A stretch of 64,000 nt of DNA from Yersinia frederiksenii ATCC 33641 (lineage in GTDB: Bacteria; Pseudomonadota; Gammaproteobacteria; Enterobacterales; Enterobacteriaceae): NCBI RefSeq assembly GCF_000754805.1, contig NZ_KN150731.1, forward strand, positions 3,335,886 through 3,399,885. The letters run 5' to 3'. The notes under the pieces were generated by a model. It was not told where the DNA came from. It saw only the letters and a list, made by a program, of their open reading frames with translations, and did no database searches. A program made the position numbers and the translations under genes. This document shows positions 1 to 11,034 of this stretch, one piece after another; the first letter of the stretch is position 1, and the number at the start of each line of letters is the position of its first letter.

Positions 1-446
1 TGTTACACATTATTGATGCAGCTGATCCTCGGGTAGCCGAGAATATGGCCGCGGTCGATTCTGTATTGGCAGAGATCGAGGCGGATGAAATTCCTACACT
101 ATTAGTAATGAATAAAATTGATTTGTTGGATGATTTTGTCCCGCGAATCGATCGCAACGAAGAGAATCTGCCAGTCAGAGTTTGGCTTTCAGCCCAAACC
201 GGCGCAGGTATCCCGTTGCTCTTTCAAGCGTTGACGGAGCGCCTTTCAGGTGAGATCGCACACTTTGAATTGCGTTTGCCGCCTCAGGCAGGCCGTTTGC
301 GTAGCCGTTTTTACCAGCTTCAGGCAATTGAAAAAGAGTGGATAGACGAGGACGGGAGCGTCGGTATGGTGGTAAGAATGCCTATCGTTGATTGGCGTCG
401 TCTCTGTAAACAAGAGCAGGAGTTGATCAGTTATATTATTAATTAA
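1..446 (+). CDS. hflX: HflX GTPase, C-terminal fragment
   Basis: Partial gene: the reading frame is open from the first bases of the window (codons in phase with position 3) and ends at TAA 446. The visible part holds the end of the G domain, with the NKIDL guanine-specificity motif, then the small C-terminal domain ending in a run of isoleucines. HflX is a ribosome-associated GTPase of the Obg/HflX group that rescues or splits stalled 70S ribosomes. Its position immediately before hflK-hflC is the usual hfq-hflX-hflKC order, which supports the name. The G1-G3 motifs lie outside the window. Confidence 0.93.
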   Translation, partial: LHIIDAADPRVAENMAAVDSVLAEIEADEIPTLLVMNKIDLLDDFVPRIDRNEENLPVRVWLSAQTGAGIPLLFQALTERLSGEIAHFELRLPPQAGRLRSRFYQLQAIEKEWIDEDGSVGMVVRMPIVDWRRLCKQEQELISYIIN

Positions 447-471
447 TCCGTCGTGGCTAATTAATTGATTA

Positions 472-596
472 TTACCAAAGAGTTTGGGATTGCAGGTAGA
501 CAGCCAGTGAATAAATCCCGATGAATTTACACAAGTAAATGATTCAGGTGAATGAACGCCGCTAGCGCCTCAACAATTTCAAGTGCGAAGGGAATA
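472..596 (+). repeat. ERIC element between hflX and hflK
   Basis: About 125 bp with the ERIC layout: TTTGGGATTGCAGG near the left end, a central AATCCCGATGAATTTACACA and AAGTAAATGATTCAGGTGA, and CAATTTCAAGTGCG near the right end. The central part matches the well-known ERIC core. It is more diverged than the copy at 5375-5501, especially at the right terminus. It fills most of the 240-bp gap between hflX and hflK, which are normally close together. Confidence 0.85.
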
Positions 597-686
597 TCTG
601 ATCTTTCTTGTGAGATTGAGAGCCAGCTTCTTTGGCATGTGCTCTTGGCCTGAAGAAAACCAATCATAGAAGAATGGAGCTAAAAC

Positions 687-1961
687 ATGGCGTGGAATCA
701 GCCCGGTAATAACGGACAGGACCGCGATCCGTGGGGGAGCAGCAATAATAATGGCGGCAACTCTGGCGGAAATAACAATAATAAAGGTGGTCGTGACCAA
801 GGGCCGCCTGATCTGGATGATATCTTCCGTAAACTGAGCAAAAAACTGAGTAGCCTCGGTGGCAAAGGTGGCGGAAACGGCAATGATAACGGTGGTACCA
901 CAAGAGGCCCTGGTTTGAGTGGTCGTATTGTTGGCATTGCTGTGGTTGCGGTTGTGGTTATCTGGGCAGCAAGTGGTTTCTATACAATTAAAGAAGCTGA
1001 GCGCGGTGTTGTTACACGCTTGGGTAAATTAAGCCACATCGTGCAACCTGGTTTGAACTGGAAACCGACCTTTATCGATGCAGTGACCCCGGTGAACGTC
1101 GAGTCGGTGCGTGAATTGGCGGCTTCAGGTGTCATGCTGACCTCTGATGAGAACGTCGTTCGCATCGAAATGAACGTTCAGTATCGCGTGACTGACCCGG
1201 CCGCTTATCTGTTTAGCGTGACGAATCCGGATGACAGCCTGCGTCAGGCAACTGACAGTGCAGTTCGTGGTGTTATTGGTAAATACACCATGGATAAAAT
1301 CCTGACCGAAGGCCGTACTATCGTTCGTAGCGATACTCAGCGTGTACTGGAAGAAACCATTCGTCCGTACAACATGGGTATTACTCTGCTGGACGTTAAC
1401 TTCCAGGCAGCTCGGCCACCGGAAGAAGTTAAAGCAGCATTTGATGATGCGATTGCGGCTCGTGAAAACGAACAACAGTATATTCGTGAAGCAGAAGCCT
1501 ACACCAACGAAGTTCAGCCTCGTGCTAATGGTCAGGCGCAGCGTCTGTTAGAAGATGCTCGTGCTTATGCCGCACGTAAAGTGTTGGAAGCGCAAGGTGA
1601 GGTTGCCGGTTTTGCCAAGTTGCTGCCTGAGTATAAGGCTGCACCGGAAATTACCCGTGAACGTCTGTACATCGAAACCATGGAGAAGGTCCTCGGTCAT
1701 ACCCGCAAAGTGCTGGCTAATGACAAAGGCAACAGTCTGATGGTGTTACCGCTGGATCAACTGATGCGCGGACAAGGCGCAGATAAAGCGGATAGCAGTA
1801 AAGACACAAGTCTGATTCGTTTGAATCCGCCTTCCTCTGCTAATAGCAGCCAAGAATCTAGTGCAAGTAACTCAAGCACCGGTTCAACCAGTGGCTCTAT
1901 CATGGATCAGCGCCGGGCGAATGCCCAGCGTGATACTTCCACTCGCGTAGGGAGAGAATAA
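687..1961 (+). CDS. hflK: HflK, modulator of FtsH protease (SPFH/band 7 family)
   Basis: 424 residues. The first ~75 residues are rich in Gly and Asn and probably face the cytoplasm. A membrane helix follows at about residues 80-98, then a band-7/SPFH domain (from KEAERGVVTRLGK) and a long Ala/Glu/Arg helical region. The tail is Ser-rich and low-complexity. HflK pairs with HflC in a large inner-membrane complex that encloses FtsH and restrains its degradation of membrane proteins; ftsH is also in this window (47.6 kb). hflC starts three bases after the stop, so the two are co-translated. The start ATG at 687 is preceded by AATGGAGC. Confidence 0.97.
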   Translation: MAWNQPGNNGQDRDPWGSSNNNGGNSGGNNNNKGGRDQGPPDLDDIFRKLSKKLSSLGGKGGGNGNDNGGTTRGPGLSGRIVGIAVVAVVVIWAASGFYTIKEAERGVVTRLGKLSHIVQPGLNWKPTFIDAVTPVNVESVRELAASGVMLTSDENVVRIEMNVQYRVTDPAAYLFSVTNPDDSLRQATDSAVRGVIGKYTMDKILTEGRTIVRSDTQRVLEETIRPYNMGITLLDVNFQAARPPEEVKAAFDDAIAARENEQQYIREAEAYTNEVQPRANGQAQRLLEDARAYAARKVLEAQGEVAGFAKLLPEYKAAPEITRERLYIETMEKVLGHTRKVLANDKGNSLMVLPLDQLMRGQGADKADSSKDTSLIRLNPPSSANSSQESSASNSSTGSTSGSIMDQRRANAQRDTSTRVGRE

Positions 1962-1964
1962 CCA

Positions 1965-2975
1965 ATGCGTAAGTCTTTTTTACTTATCGTCGTTGTGGTG
2001 TTGGTAGCACTCTACGCTTCGCTGTTTGTGGTACAAGAAGGTGAGCGCGGCATCGTGCTGCGCTTTGGTAAGGTATTGCGTGATAGTGATAACAAGCCAT
2101 TGGTGTATGCACCAGGCCTGCACTTCAAAATACCGTTTATCGAAACAGTGAAGACGTTGGATGCCCGTATTCAAACCATGGACAACCAAGCTGACCGTTT
2201 TGTGACCAACGAGAAGAAAGACCTGATTGTTGACTCATACTTGAAATGGCGTATCAGCGATTTCAGCCGTTACTATCTGGCCACCGGTGGTGGTGATGTT
2301 TCTCAGGCTGAAGTGCTGTTGAAACGTAAATTCAGTGACCGTTTGCGTTCTGAAATTGGTCGCCTGAATGTTCGCGATATCGTCACTGACTCCCGTGGTC
2401 GTTTGACTTCAGATGTGCGTGATGCGCTGAACACCGGGAGTGTGGGTGATGGTGAAGAAGCGGTAACGACTGAAGCGGATGATGCTATTGCCTCTGCAGC
2501 AGCGCGTGTTGAACAGGAAACCCGTGGCAAACAGCCAGCGGTTAACCCAAACAGCATGGCGGCACTGGGGATTGAAGTGGTTGACGTTCGAATCAAGCAA
2601 ATCAACTTACCAGCTGAAGTTTCTGACGCTATCTTCCAGCGTATGCGTGCTGAACGTGAAGCGGTAGCTCGTCGTCACCGTTCACAAGGTCAGGAAGAAG
2701 CCGAGAAGTTGCGTGCAACTGCTGACTATGAAGTGACACGTACACTGGCAGAAGCAGAACGTCAGGCGCGTATTACTCGCGGTGGCGGCGATGCCGAAGC
2801 GGCTCGTCTGTTTGCAGATGCATTCAGTAAAGATCCTGACTTCTATGCTTTCATTCGTAGCCTGCGCGCTTATGAAAACAGTTTCAGCAGCGGCAATGAT
2901 GTGATGGTTCTGAGCCCGGATAGCGATTTCTTCCGCTACATGAGATCGCCGGATAACTCTAGCAAACGCCCATAA
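1965..2975 (+). CDS. hflC: HflC, modulator of FtsH protease
   Basis: 336 residues. An N-terminal signal-anchor helix (about residues 4-21) is followed by a band-7/SPFH domain beginning EGERGIVLRFGKV, then a charged helical part that ends before MVLSPDSDFFRYM. The partner of HflK in the periplasm-facing HflKC complex. It begins 3 nt after the hflK stop, with GGGAGAG in the hflK end acting as ribosome binding site. Length agrees with the family (about 334). A strong terminator follows, so the hflX-hflK-hflC transcript probably ends here. Confidence 0.97.
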   Translation: MRKSFLLIVVVVLVALYASLFVVQEGERGIVLRFGKVLRDSDNKPLVYAPGLHFKIPFIETVKTLDARIQTMDNQADRFVTNEKKDLIVDSYLKWRISDFSRYYLATGGGDVSQAEVLLKRKFSDRLRSEIGRLNVRDIVTDSRGRLTSDVRDALNTGSVGDGEEAVTTEADDAIASAAARVEQETRGKQPAVNPNSMAALGIEVVDVRIKQINLPAEVSDAIFQRMRAEREAVARRHRSQGQEEAEKLRATADYEVTRTLAEAERQARITRGGGDAEAARLFADAFSKDPDFYAFIRSLRAYENSFSSGNDVMVLSPDSDFFRYMRSPDNSSKRP

Positions 2976-3011
2976 CGGTGGTTGTGACTGTCCATTTTCG
3001 ACCGTAACAGT

Positions 3012-3038
3012 AAGGCCCGTTCACGCGGGCCTTTTTTA
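3012..3038 (+). terminator. Rho-independent terminator after hflC
   Basis: Stem AAGGCCCG / CGGGCCTT with a short loop, followed by a run of T. Placed 37 bases after the hflC stop. Confidence 0.9.
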
Positions 3039-3070
3039 TTTGAGGCAGCCTTTTCCCGCTGAGATAAACA

Positions 3071-3271
3071 ATGAATTCAACCATATTGCTAGCATTGGGT
3101 TTGGTTTTGGTACTCGAAGGGCTTGGCCCGATGCTTTATCCCAAGGCCTGGCGCAAAATGATTCAAGCGATGACCCAATTACCTGATACCACTTTACGCC
3201 GTTTTGGCGGAGGATTAGTGGTTGCTGGCGTGGTTATCTACTACATGTTGCGTAGCCGCATGGGTGGCTAA
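3071..3271 (+). CDS. yjeT: YjeT family inner-membrane protein (DUF2065)
   Basis: 66 residues with two hydrophobic segments (about 3-20 and 47-62) separated by a basic loop containing YPKAWRKMIQ, typical of DUF2065 proteins. It sits between hflC and purA as in E. coli. The function of the family is not established; the length and position suggest a small two-pass membrane protein perhaps linked to HflKC, but nothing in the sequence shows this. A separate start after the hflC terminator implies transcription from its own promoter or with purA. Confidence 0.88.
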   Translation: MNSTILLALGLVLVLEGLGPMLYPKAWRKMIQAMTQLPDTTLRRFGGGLVVAGVVIYYMLRSRMGG

Positions 3272-3337
3272 ATGTAAGCACAAAAATTGTGCAGTTATGT
3301 GTTAAAAAGTACTGAAAGCAGCCTGATGAGATGTTAG

Positions 3338-4669
<1,332 letters not shown>

Positions 4670-4708
4670 TTGACAGCATTATTGTCAAATCTACGTGATC
4701 AAAACATC

Positions 4709-4738
4709 CAAACCGGGCTAATGCCCGGTTTGTTGTTC
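4709..4738 (+). terminator. Terminator after purA
   Basis: Hairpin AAACCGGGC / GCCCGGTTT with loop TAAT, then TGTTGTT. The T run is interrupted but the stem is strong. Confidence 0.8.
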
Positions 4739-4926
4739 CTTCGGTAAGCCGTTTTTACATCAAAAGACCCACCCTTCACCTAAATGATTAGCCGCAAGCT
4801 TTGTGGCTGGTTTATCATTCAAAGTATAGGTTTTCTAAATAGCACTTAGAATCGCACTTATAATCTATCCAAAACGTGTCATCTTAGATGGGTTTAAGCC
4901 GGGTAAACTGATACTCAGGGGTATAC

Positions 4927-5352
4927 GTGCAGTTAACAAGTTTTACCGATTATGGTTTGCGGGCACTTACTTATATGGCCTCGCTACCTGAAGGACAAAT
5001 GACCAGCATTTCTCAGGTGACTGAGGTCTATGGCGTGTCCCGAAATCATATGGTTAAAATAATCAATCAGTTGAGCCGTGTCGGGTTGGTCACGGCTGTA
5101 AGAGGGAAGAATGGCGGGATACGGCTGGGTAAGCCCGCTGATCAGATTCGGATTGGTGATGTTGTGCGCCAGTTAGAACCACTCTCTCTCGTGAATTGCA
5201 GCAGTGATTTTTGCCATATAACACCTGCTTGCCGTCTGAAACAAGTGCTTAATCAGGCAGTGCAAAGTTTCCTAAACGAGCTGGATAACTATACTTTGGC
5301 CGATATGGTTCAAGATAATGCCCCACTCTATAAGCTATTACTTGTTGAGTAG
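4927..5352 (+). CDS. nsrR: NsrR, nitric-oxide-sensing transcriptional repressor (Rrf2 family)
   Basis: 141 residues, GTG start. Winged-helix Rrf2 fold with the recognition helix around [13 protein letters not shown] (38-50). Three cysteines, Cys91, Cys96 and Cys102, are spaced as in the Fe-S cluster loop of NsrR. The cluster is nitrosylated by NO, which releases repression of detoxification genes such as hmp and ytfE. A matching operator is present in front of ytfE in this window (17118-17140). The gene heads nsrR-rnr-rlmB, but an ERIC element now lies between it and rnr. Confidence 0.95.
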   Translation: MQLTSFTDYGLRALTYMASLPEGQMTSISQVTEVYGVSRNHMVKIINQLSRVGLVTAVRGKNGGIRLGKPADQIRIGDVVRQLEPLSLVNCSSDFCHITPACRLKQVLNQAVQSFLNELDNYTLADMVQDNAPLYKLLLVE

Positions 5353-5374
5353 TTTTTTTCTTAACCAAAGAAAT

Positions 5375-5501
5375 ATATGCCCAAAGAACTTGGGTTGCAG
5401 GTAGGTAGCCAACAAACGAATCCCGATGAGCTTACACAAGTAAGTGATTCGGGTGAGAACGCGCAGCTAACACCCCTGCCACTTCAAGTACGCAGGGTAT
5501 A
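5375..5501 (+). repeat. ERIC element, full length, between nsrR and rnr
   Basis: Exactly 127 bp from ATATGCCCAAAG to AGGGTATA, the canonical ERIC length. The central AATCCCGATGAGCTTACACA and AAGTAAGTGATTCGGGTGAG match the conserved core almost perfectly, and the near-inverted ends allow a long hairpin. It lies in the same orientation as the flanking genes and would be included in an nsrR-rnr transcript. Confidence 0.95.
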
Positions 5502-5531
5502 AGACCTGCTGATGACAACGGAGGAACCGCA

Positions 5532-8078
5532 ATGTCACAAGATCCATTCTTGGAACGAGAAGCAGAGAAATATGAGTCGCCGATCCCTAGCCGGGAATTC
5601 ATTTTGGCTCATCTCGCGAAGCGCGAAACACCTGCCAGCCGTGAAGAGCTGGCCAATGAACTTAATTTATCCGGTGAAGAGGCTTTAGAAGCGCTGCGCC
5701 GTCGTCTGCGCGCGATGGAGCGTGATGGGCAATTAGTCTTCACTCGTCGTCAGTGCTATGCCTTGCCGGAGCGCCTGGACTTATTACGCGGTACTGTTAT
5801 TGGTCACCGTGATGGTTTTGGTTTCTTACGGGTAGAGGGAAGTAAAGAAGACCTGTACCTTTCTGCCGAGCAGATGAAAATGGCCATCCACGGTGACGTG
5901 GTGCTGGCTCAAGCTATGGGGGCTGATCGTAAAGGTCGTCGTGAGGCGCGTATTGTGCGGGTCTTGGTGCCGAAAACCAGCCAAATCGTCGGTCGATACT
6001 TTACCGATGCTGGTGTGGGTTTCGTGGTGCCAGATGACAGCCGTCTGAGTTTTGACATTCTGATCCCACCAGAATTTATCAGCGGTGCTCGTATGGGCTA
6101 CGTGGTGGTGGTTGAACTGACACAGCGCCCGACTCGCCGCACAAAAGCGGTCGGTAAAATAGTGGAAGTGCTCGGTGAGAATATGGGCACCAGCATGGCG
6201 GTGGATATCGCGCTGCGCACCCATGAAATTCCACATACCTGGCCGCCACAAGTTGAAAAACAAGTAGCAGACCTGAAAGAACAGGTGCCGGAAGAGGCGA
6301 AGAAAGGCCGGGTAGATTTACGTAATTTACCATTGGTCACCATTGATGGTGAAGACGCCCGTGACTTCGATGATGCGGTGTATTGTGAGAAAAAACGCGG
6401 CGGTGGCTGGCGTTTGTGGGTTGCCATTGCAGATGTTAGCTATTATGTACGCCCGCGCACAGCATTGGATGATGAAGCCCGCAGCCGTGGTAACTCGGTC
6501 TACTTCCCATCGCAAGTAGTCCCTATGCTGCCGGAAGTGCTGTCAAACGGCCTTTGCTCCTTGAATCCGCAGGTAGACCGCCTGTGTATGGTGTGCGAGA
6601 TGACAATCTCCTCACAGGGCAAGCTTTCGTCTTATAAGTTCTATGAAGCGGTAATGAGCTCTCATGCTCGTCTGACGTATACCAAAGTGTGGCGAATCAT
6701 TGATGGTGAAGAATCACTGCGTGAGCAATATAAGCCGCTAGTGCCGCATTTGTTAGAACTTCATGCGATGTACAAAGTACTGGATCAGGCGCGTGCGGAA
6801 CGTGGTGGTATTGCCTTCGAAACAGAAGAAGCCAAGTTTATCTTCAATGCTGAACGCCGCATTGAACGTATTGAACCGACCATGCGTAATGATGCGCATA
6901 AGCTAATTGAAGAGTGCATGATTCTGGCGAACATTGCTGCTGCGCGGTTTGTGGAAAAACACAATGAGCCAGCGCTGTTCCGTGTGCATGACCGCCCAAG
7001 TGATGACCATATCTCAGCACTGCGTAGTGTGCTCAGTGAGTTGGGTCTGACGTTAGGCGGTGGTCTGAAGCCTGAGCCAAAAGATTATGCGGTGTTAATG
7101 GATGAAGTTGCCGATCGCCCGGACCATGAGATGCTGCAAACGATGTTGCTGCGCTCAATGAAACAAGCGATTTACGATCCAGAAAACCGTGGTCACTTTG
7201 GTCTGGCGCTAGCCTCTTATGGGCATTTCACCTCGCCAATTCGTCGTTATCCAGACTTGGCAATGCACCGTGCTATCAAATATCAGTTAGCAAAAGAACA
7301 CGGCAATGTTAAAGAGCGCTGGACACCAACCGGTGGCTGGCACAGTGAATACGAAGACATGCTGCAATTGGGCGAACACTGCTCAATGACTGAACGTCGC
7401 GCCGATGAAGCCACCCGTAATGTGGCCGATTGGCTGAAGTGTGACTTTATGCAGGATCAGGTGGGCAAGGTCTTCACCGGTATTATCGCCAGTGTTACCG
7501 GTTTTGGTTTCTTCGTGCGGCTGGATGACCTGTTTATTGACGGCTTGGTGCATGTTTCCAGCCTGGACAATGACTATTACCGTTACGACAACATCGGCCA
7601 GCGTCTTATTGGCGAATCTTCGGGTCAGGTTTATCGGTTGGGCGACACGGTGGAAATTCGTGTAGAAGCGGTACATATGGACGAGCGCAAAATTGACTTT
7701 GCTCTGGTCTCCAGTACCCGTAAGCCGAGGGGAGAAGGTAAGACTGCGCGTGATAAAGCCAAGAAAGTAGATGGCCAACGAACCCTGCGCGACACCTCCA
7801 CTGGCCGTGGTGGTCGCAGCAACTCATCGAGTTCGTCGCGTCGTGATAGTGCACCAGCAGGGAGTGGGCAACAACGCCCTCGTCGTGCTAAAAAGCCGGC
7901 AAACTTTGAGCCGGACAGTGCTTTCCGACCAACAGATGCCGCTGCCAAGTTAGATGAGAAAGCGCTGGCTGAGAAAAAGGCCAAAGCTAAGGCGAAAAGA
8001 GCGTCTGCCAAGACCAAGAAAATCGCCGCAGCCACCAAGGCTAAACGCGCTAAGAAGAAAACCAGTAGCGACCAGTAA
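5532..8078 (+). CDS. rnr: Ribonuclease R
   Basis: 848 residues. Processive 3'-5' exoribonuclease that degrades structured RNA and takes part in rRNA quality control. Order of parts: N-terminal helix-turn-helix (about 20-80), cold-shock domains, RNB catalytic domain with the acidic metal site around Asp272-Asp281 ([11 protein letters not shown]), S1 domain (about 645-725), and a Lys/Ala/Ser-rich basic tail from about 730, as in enterobacterial RNase R. Length is slightly above E. coli (813), the extra residues being in the tail. GGAGG stands a few bases before ATG 5532, just after the ERIC element. Confidence 0.98.
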   Translation: MSQDPFLEREAEKYESPIPSREFILAHLAKRETPASREELANELNLSGEEALEALRRRLRAMERDGQLVFTRRQCYALPERLDLLRGTVIGHRDGFGFLRVEGSKEDLYLSAEQMKMAIHGDVVLAQAMGADRKGRREARIVRVLVPKTSQIVGRYFTDAGVGFVVPDDSRLSFDILIPPEFISGARMGYVVVVELTQRPTRRTKAVGKIVEVLGENMGTSMAVDIALRTHEIPHTWPPQVEKQVADLKEQVPEEAKKGRVDLRNLPLVTIDGEDARDFDDAVYCEKKRGGGWRLWVAIADVSYYVRPRTALDDEARSRGNSVYFPSQVVPMLPEVLSNGLCSLNPQVDRLCMVCEMTISSQGKLSSYKFYEAVMSSHARLTYTKVWRIIDGEESLREQYKPLVPHLLELHAMYKVLDQARAERGGIAFETEEAKFIFNAERRIERIEPTMRNDAHKLIEECMILANIAAARFVEKHNEPALFRVHDRPSDDHISALRSVLSELGLTLGGGLKPEPKDYAVLMDEVADRPDHEMLQTMLLRSMKQAIYDPENRGHFGLALASYGHFTSPIRRYPDLAMHRAIKYQLAKEHGNVKERWTPTGGWHSEYEDMLQLGEHCSMTERRADEATRNVADWLKCDFMQDQVGKVFTGIIASVTGFGFFVRLDDLFIDGLVHVSSLDNDYYRYDNIGQRLIGESSGQVYRLGDTVEIRVEAVHMDERKIDFALVSSTRKPRGEGKTARDKAKKVDGQRTLRDTSTGRGGRSNSSSSSRRDSAPAGSGQQRPRRAKKPANFEPDSAFRPTDAAAKLDEKALAEKKAKAKAKRASAKTKKIAAATKAKRAKKKTSSDQ

Positions 8079-8157
8079 TGGTCTGCTGCATGATTTGACT
8101 GCTGAATTGTCGGGTGACCCCGGTCGCCCGCATTAATTTAATCATTGGCAAGCCAAT

Positions 8158-8280
8158 CATACCCTAAATAATTCGAGTTGCAGGAAGGCAGCGAGTGAAC
8201 CCCGATGAGTTGACGCCGGTCAATAACTCGGGTGAAAGCAAGCAGCCCACGCACATGCAGCTTGAAGTATGACGGGTACA
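8158..8280 (+). repeat. ERIC element between rnr and rlmB
   Basis: About 123 bp with the ERIC plan: ATACCCTAAATAATTCGAG at the left, GAACCCCGATGAGTTGAC in the centre, AATAACTCGGGTGA, then CTTGAAGTATGACGGGTA at the right. The central palindrome is altered compared with the copy at 5375 (GCCGGTC in place of ACAAG). It stands between rnr and rlmB, normally consecutive genes of one transcript. Confidence 0.88.
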
Positions 8281-8311
8281 TTTTGCCTGCCGACACATGT
8301 AAAAGAGCATC

Positions 8312-9052
8312 ATGAGCGAAATTATTTACGGCATTCACGCCGTCAAAGCCTTGTTAGACAATGATCCACAACGTTTTTTGGAAGTCTTTATTCTGAAAGG
8401 TCGTGACGATCGTCGCCTACAGCCGTTGATTAGCGAGCTGGAAGCTGCCGGTTTGGTGATTCAGGTTGCGAGCCGCCAGTGGTTGGATTCACAGGTTGAG
8501 GGCGGCGTCCATCAGGGTATCGTGGCGCGAGTCCGTGAAGGGCGTCAGTATCAGGAAAATGACTTACCGGCGTTGCTGGCAAGCGTGGAAACACCTTTCT
8601 TACTGGTGCTGGATGGTGTCACTGACCCACACAATTTAGGGGCCTGTTTACGTAGTGCAGATGCAGCTGGTGTCCACGCGGTTATCGTGCCTAGGGATCG
8701 TTCTGCACAGCTTAATGCGATTGCCAAGAAAGTTGCCAGTGGTGCTGCTGAAAATGTGCCATTGATTAAAGTCACTAATCTGGCGCGTACTTTGCGTGTG
8801 TTGCAAGAGCACAATGTATGGATTGTCGGGACGGCCGGTGAAGCAGACCATACGCTGTATCAGAGCAAAATGACGGGCCCAATGGCATTGGTGATGGGAG
8901 CGGAAGGTGAAGGTATGCGCCGTCTGACCCGCGAACACTGTGATGAGCTGATCAGTATTCCAATGGCCGGTAGTGTTTCTTCGCTGAATGTGTCAGTCGC
9001 GACGGGCGTTTGTTTATTTGAAGCGGTACGCCAGCGAGCACTGAAAGCCTAA
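8312..9052 (+). CDS. rlmB: 23S rRNA (guanosine-2251-2'-O)-methyltransferase RlmB
   Basis: 246 residues. SpoU/TrmH-type methyltransferase that puts a 2'-O-methyl group on G2251 in the P-loop of 23S rRNA using S-adenosylmethionine. An N-terminal substrate-binding domain (1-75) is followed by the SPOUT knot with [16 protein letters not shown] (motif 1), [12 protein letters not shown] (motif 2) and [15 protein letters not shown] (motif 3). Follows rnr as in E. coli. The next ERIC element begins at the base after its stop codon. Confidence 0.97.
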   Translation: MSEIIYGIHAVKALLDNDPQRFLEVFILKGRDDRRLQPLISELEAAGLVIQVASRQWLDSQVEGGVHQGIVARVREGRQYQENDLPALLASVETPFLLVLDGVTDPHNLGACLRSADAAGVHAVIVPRDRSAQLNAIAKKVASGAAENVPLIKVTNLARTLRVLQEHNVWIVGTAGEADHTLYQSKMTGPMALVMGAEGEGMRRLTREHCDELISIPMAGSVSSLNVSVATGVCLFEAVRQRALKA

Positions 9053-9167
9053 TATACCCGTCGCCCTTCAAGATGCAGGGATTGGCTGCCTTCACTCACC
9101 CCAGTCACTTACTGGTGTAAGCGTCCTGGGGACGCCTACCTGCACCTCGAAGTAACTTGGGTATATG
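9053..9167 (-). repeat. ERIC element abutting the rlmB stop, reverse orientation
   Basis: About 115 bp from TATACCCGTCGCCCTTCAAG to AACTTGGGTATAT. The core CACCCCAGTCACTTACTGG and GTAAGCGTCCTGGGGA is the reverse complement of the ERIC centre. It starts immediately after the rlmB TAA, so rlmB mRNA would end in an ERIC fold before the terminator downstream. Confidence 0.9.
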
Positions 9168-9187
9168 CATTTCATTCCATCATTTCA

Positions 9188-9224
9188 AAAAGGCCAATAT
9201 TTTCGGATGTTGGTCTTTTTTTTC
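9188..9224 (+). terminator. Terminator after rlmB and ERIC
   Basis: A nine-pair stem GGCCAATAT / ATGTTGGTC closed by TTTCGG is followed by eight T. It is the probable end of the nsrR-rnr-rlmB transcript. The remaining bases up to aidB (9225-9374) are AT-rich with no further gene; I see no Ada-type operator there. Confidence 0.85.
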
Positions 9225-9374
9225 GGATAGAGGAATTTTTAATCACTATCAGTCATATAGAGTAGATTAATCTCCATTTGTGATAAGCCCGCCAGCAAAA
9301 AGCCCAGTCTGCACCATACTTAATCCTGATTTATGAATGCTGGTTTCGTAATGAGTACCGAAATGGAGGAAGGT

Positions 9375-11006
9375 ATGGAGTGGCAGACTCACTTGGTTTT
9401 CAATCAGCCAGAGCCTTTGTCGAACAGTAATTTATTTCTGTCTGACATGGCCTTGCGGGAAGCAGTTATGCGGGAACATGCTGGCTGGGATGGCGAGGAT
9501 CTTTCGCGGATTGGACTACAACTTGGTTCACAAGAGTCGCTTGAATTAGGGCGGCTGGCAAACACCAATCCTCCAGAGTTATTACGTTACGATGCCGCAG
9601 GTCAGCGGTTGGATCAGGTGCGCTTTCATCCCGCCTGGTATGTGTTGATGCAAGAGCTGGTCAATCACCGGGTACATAATTTACCTTGGCAGGAAGATGC
9701 CCGGATAGGTTCTTTTGTGGCGCGCGCAGCACGGTTTATTTTGCATGCACAGGTAGAGGCCGGTTCGTTATGCCCCATCACCATGACATTCGGCTCTATA
9801 CCACTGCTGCAACAAACACTCCCTTCTCAATTCCACAGTTGGTTACCGTCACTGCTTTCAGATCGCTATGATTCTCATCAAGTTGTGGCCACTGAAAAAC
9901 GGGGCTTACTGATTGGCATGGGCATGACAGAAAAACAAGGCGGTTCTGATGTGCTCAGCAACACCACCAGGGCGGAACCTCTAGAGGTGCGCGGCAATGG
10001 TGAGGCTTACCGTCTGGTGGGGCATAAATGGTTTTTCTCCGTGCCGCAAAGTGATGCGCACCTTGTTTTGGCGCAGGCTGAGGGCGGATTATCCTGTTTC
10101 TTCCTACCTAAAATATTACCAGATGGCACCTATAATGCTGTTCGATTAGAGCGCTTGAAAGAGAAACTCGGTAACCGCTCCAATGCCAGCAGTGAGGTTG
10201 AGTTTGATAATGCCACTGCCTGGCTATTGGGTGATGAGGGCGACGGTATTCGTCAAATACTGAAAATGGGTGGGTATACCCGCTTTGATTGTGCTTTGGG
10301 CAGCCATGGTTTGATGAGACGCGCTTTCTCCGTCGCGCTGTATCACGCCTGGCAGCGGCAGGCCTTTGGCAAGGCATTGGTGGACCAGCCGTTGATGCGA
10401 CAAGTGCTAAGCCGTATGGCATTGCGCTTAGAGGGCCATACAGCCTTGCTGATGCGCTTAGCCAGTGCGATGGGCAAAACCTACGACCTTCAGGAGCAGA
10501 TTTTCAGCCGATTACTCACCCCAGCGGCTAAGTATCGGGTCTGCGGGCTGGGTTGTGCGTTTGTCGCGGAGGCGATGGAAGTGCTAGGGGGCATTGGGTA
10601 TTGCGAGCAAAGTGAGTTGCCGCGACTCTATCGTGAAATGCCGGTAAACAGTATTTGGGAAGGCTCTGGCAATATTATGTGCCTGGATGTATTGCGCACA
10701 TTACGTAAGTTGCCAACCGCGCTGGACATGCTTCAGCAAGACTTTTATCCAATACGTGGGCAAAATCGGCTATTTGATCGTGCCTGGCGGCAGTTGCAGC
10801 AACGGCTGAAAAATCCGAAGGAAGAGCAGGGACGGGCGCTAACCCAGCAACTGTTTGATTTGTGTTGTGCAGCTCAATTACTGCGTTTTGCCTCACCGCC
10901 ATTAGCCGATGCCTGGTGCCGCATGACGCTGGATCATCGTGACCAGTACATGCTGCCGGAAGAGGTTTGTTCATTGCTACTGAATCGGGCATCCGGCTCA
11001 CGTTAA
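9375..11006 (+). CDS. aidB: AidB, acyl-CoA dehydrogenase-like alkylation-response protein
   Basis: 543 residues from ATG 9375, which gives MEWQTHLVFNQPEPL, the expected N-terminus; it is preceded by ATGGAGGAAGG. In-frame ATGs at 9333 and 9351 would add 14 or 8 residues. AidB is an FAD-binding flavoprotein that binds DNA and is induced by alkylating agents in E. coli. The acyl-CoA dehydrogenase fold is seen in GMGMTEKQGGSDV, LVGHKWFFSVPQSDAHLVLA and the C-terminal VLGGIGYCEQSELPRLYREMPVNSIWEG segments. Its direct catalytic function remains uncertain. The neighbour order aidB-bsmA-yjfP agrees with E. coli. Confidence 0.95.
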   Translation: MEWQTHLVFNQPEPLSNSNLFLSDMALREAVMREHAGWDGEDLSRIGLQLGSQESLELGRLANTNPPELLRYDAAGQRLDQVRFHPAWYVLMQELVNHRVHNLPWQEDARIGSFVARAARFILHAQVEAGSLCPITMTFGSIPLLQQTLPSQFHSWLPSLLSDRYDSHQVVATEKRGLLIGMGMTEKQGGSDVLSNTTRAEPLEVRGNGEAYRLVGHKWFFSVPQSDAHLVLAQAEGGLSCFFLPKILPDGTYNAVRLERLKEKLGNRSNASSEVEFDNATAWLLGDEGDGIRQILKMGGYTRFDCALGSHGLMRRAFSVALYHAWQRQAFGKALVDQPLMRQVLSRMALRLEGHTALLMRLASAMGKTYDLQEQIFSRLLTPAAKYRVCGLGCAFVAEAMEVLGGIGYCEQSELPRLYREMPVNSIWEGSGNIMCLDVLRTLRKLPTALDMLQQDFYPIRGQNRLFDRAWRQLQQRLKNPKEEQGRALTQQLFDLCCAAQLLRFASPPLADAWCRMTLDHRDQYMLPEEVCSLLLNRASGSR

Positions 11007-11034
11007 CCCTATGGCTCTCTTCTGATAGAGCCAA

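Noticed and set aside
7700-8078. Compositionally unusual end of rnr, considered as a fusion or frameshift
   Set aside because: A basic, Ser/Lys/Ala-rich tail is normal for enterobacterial RNase R, and the frame is intact.
9225-9374. Ada box upstream of aidB
   Set aside because: No AAAGCGCA-type sequence seen in the interval, so Ada control is not supported from sequence.
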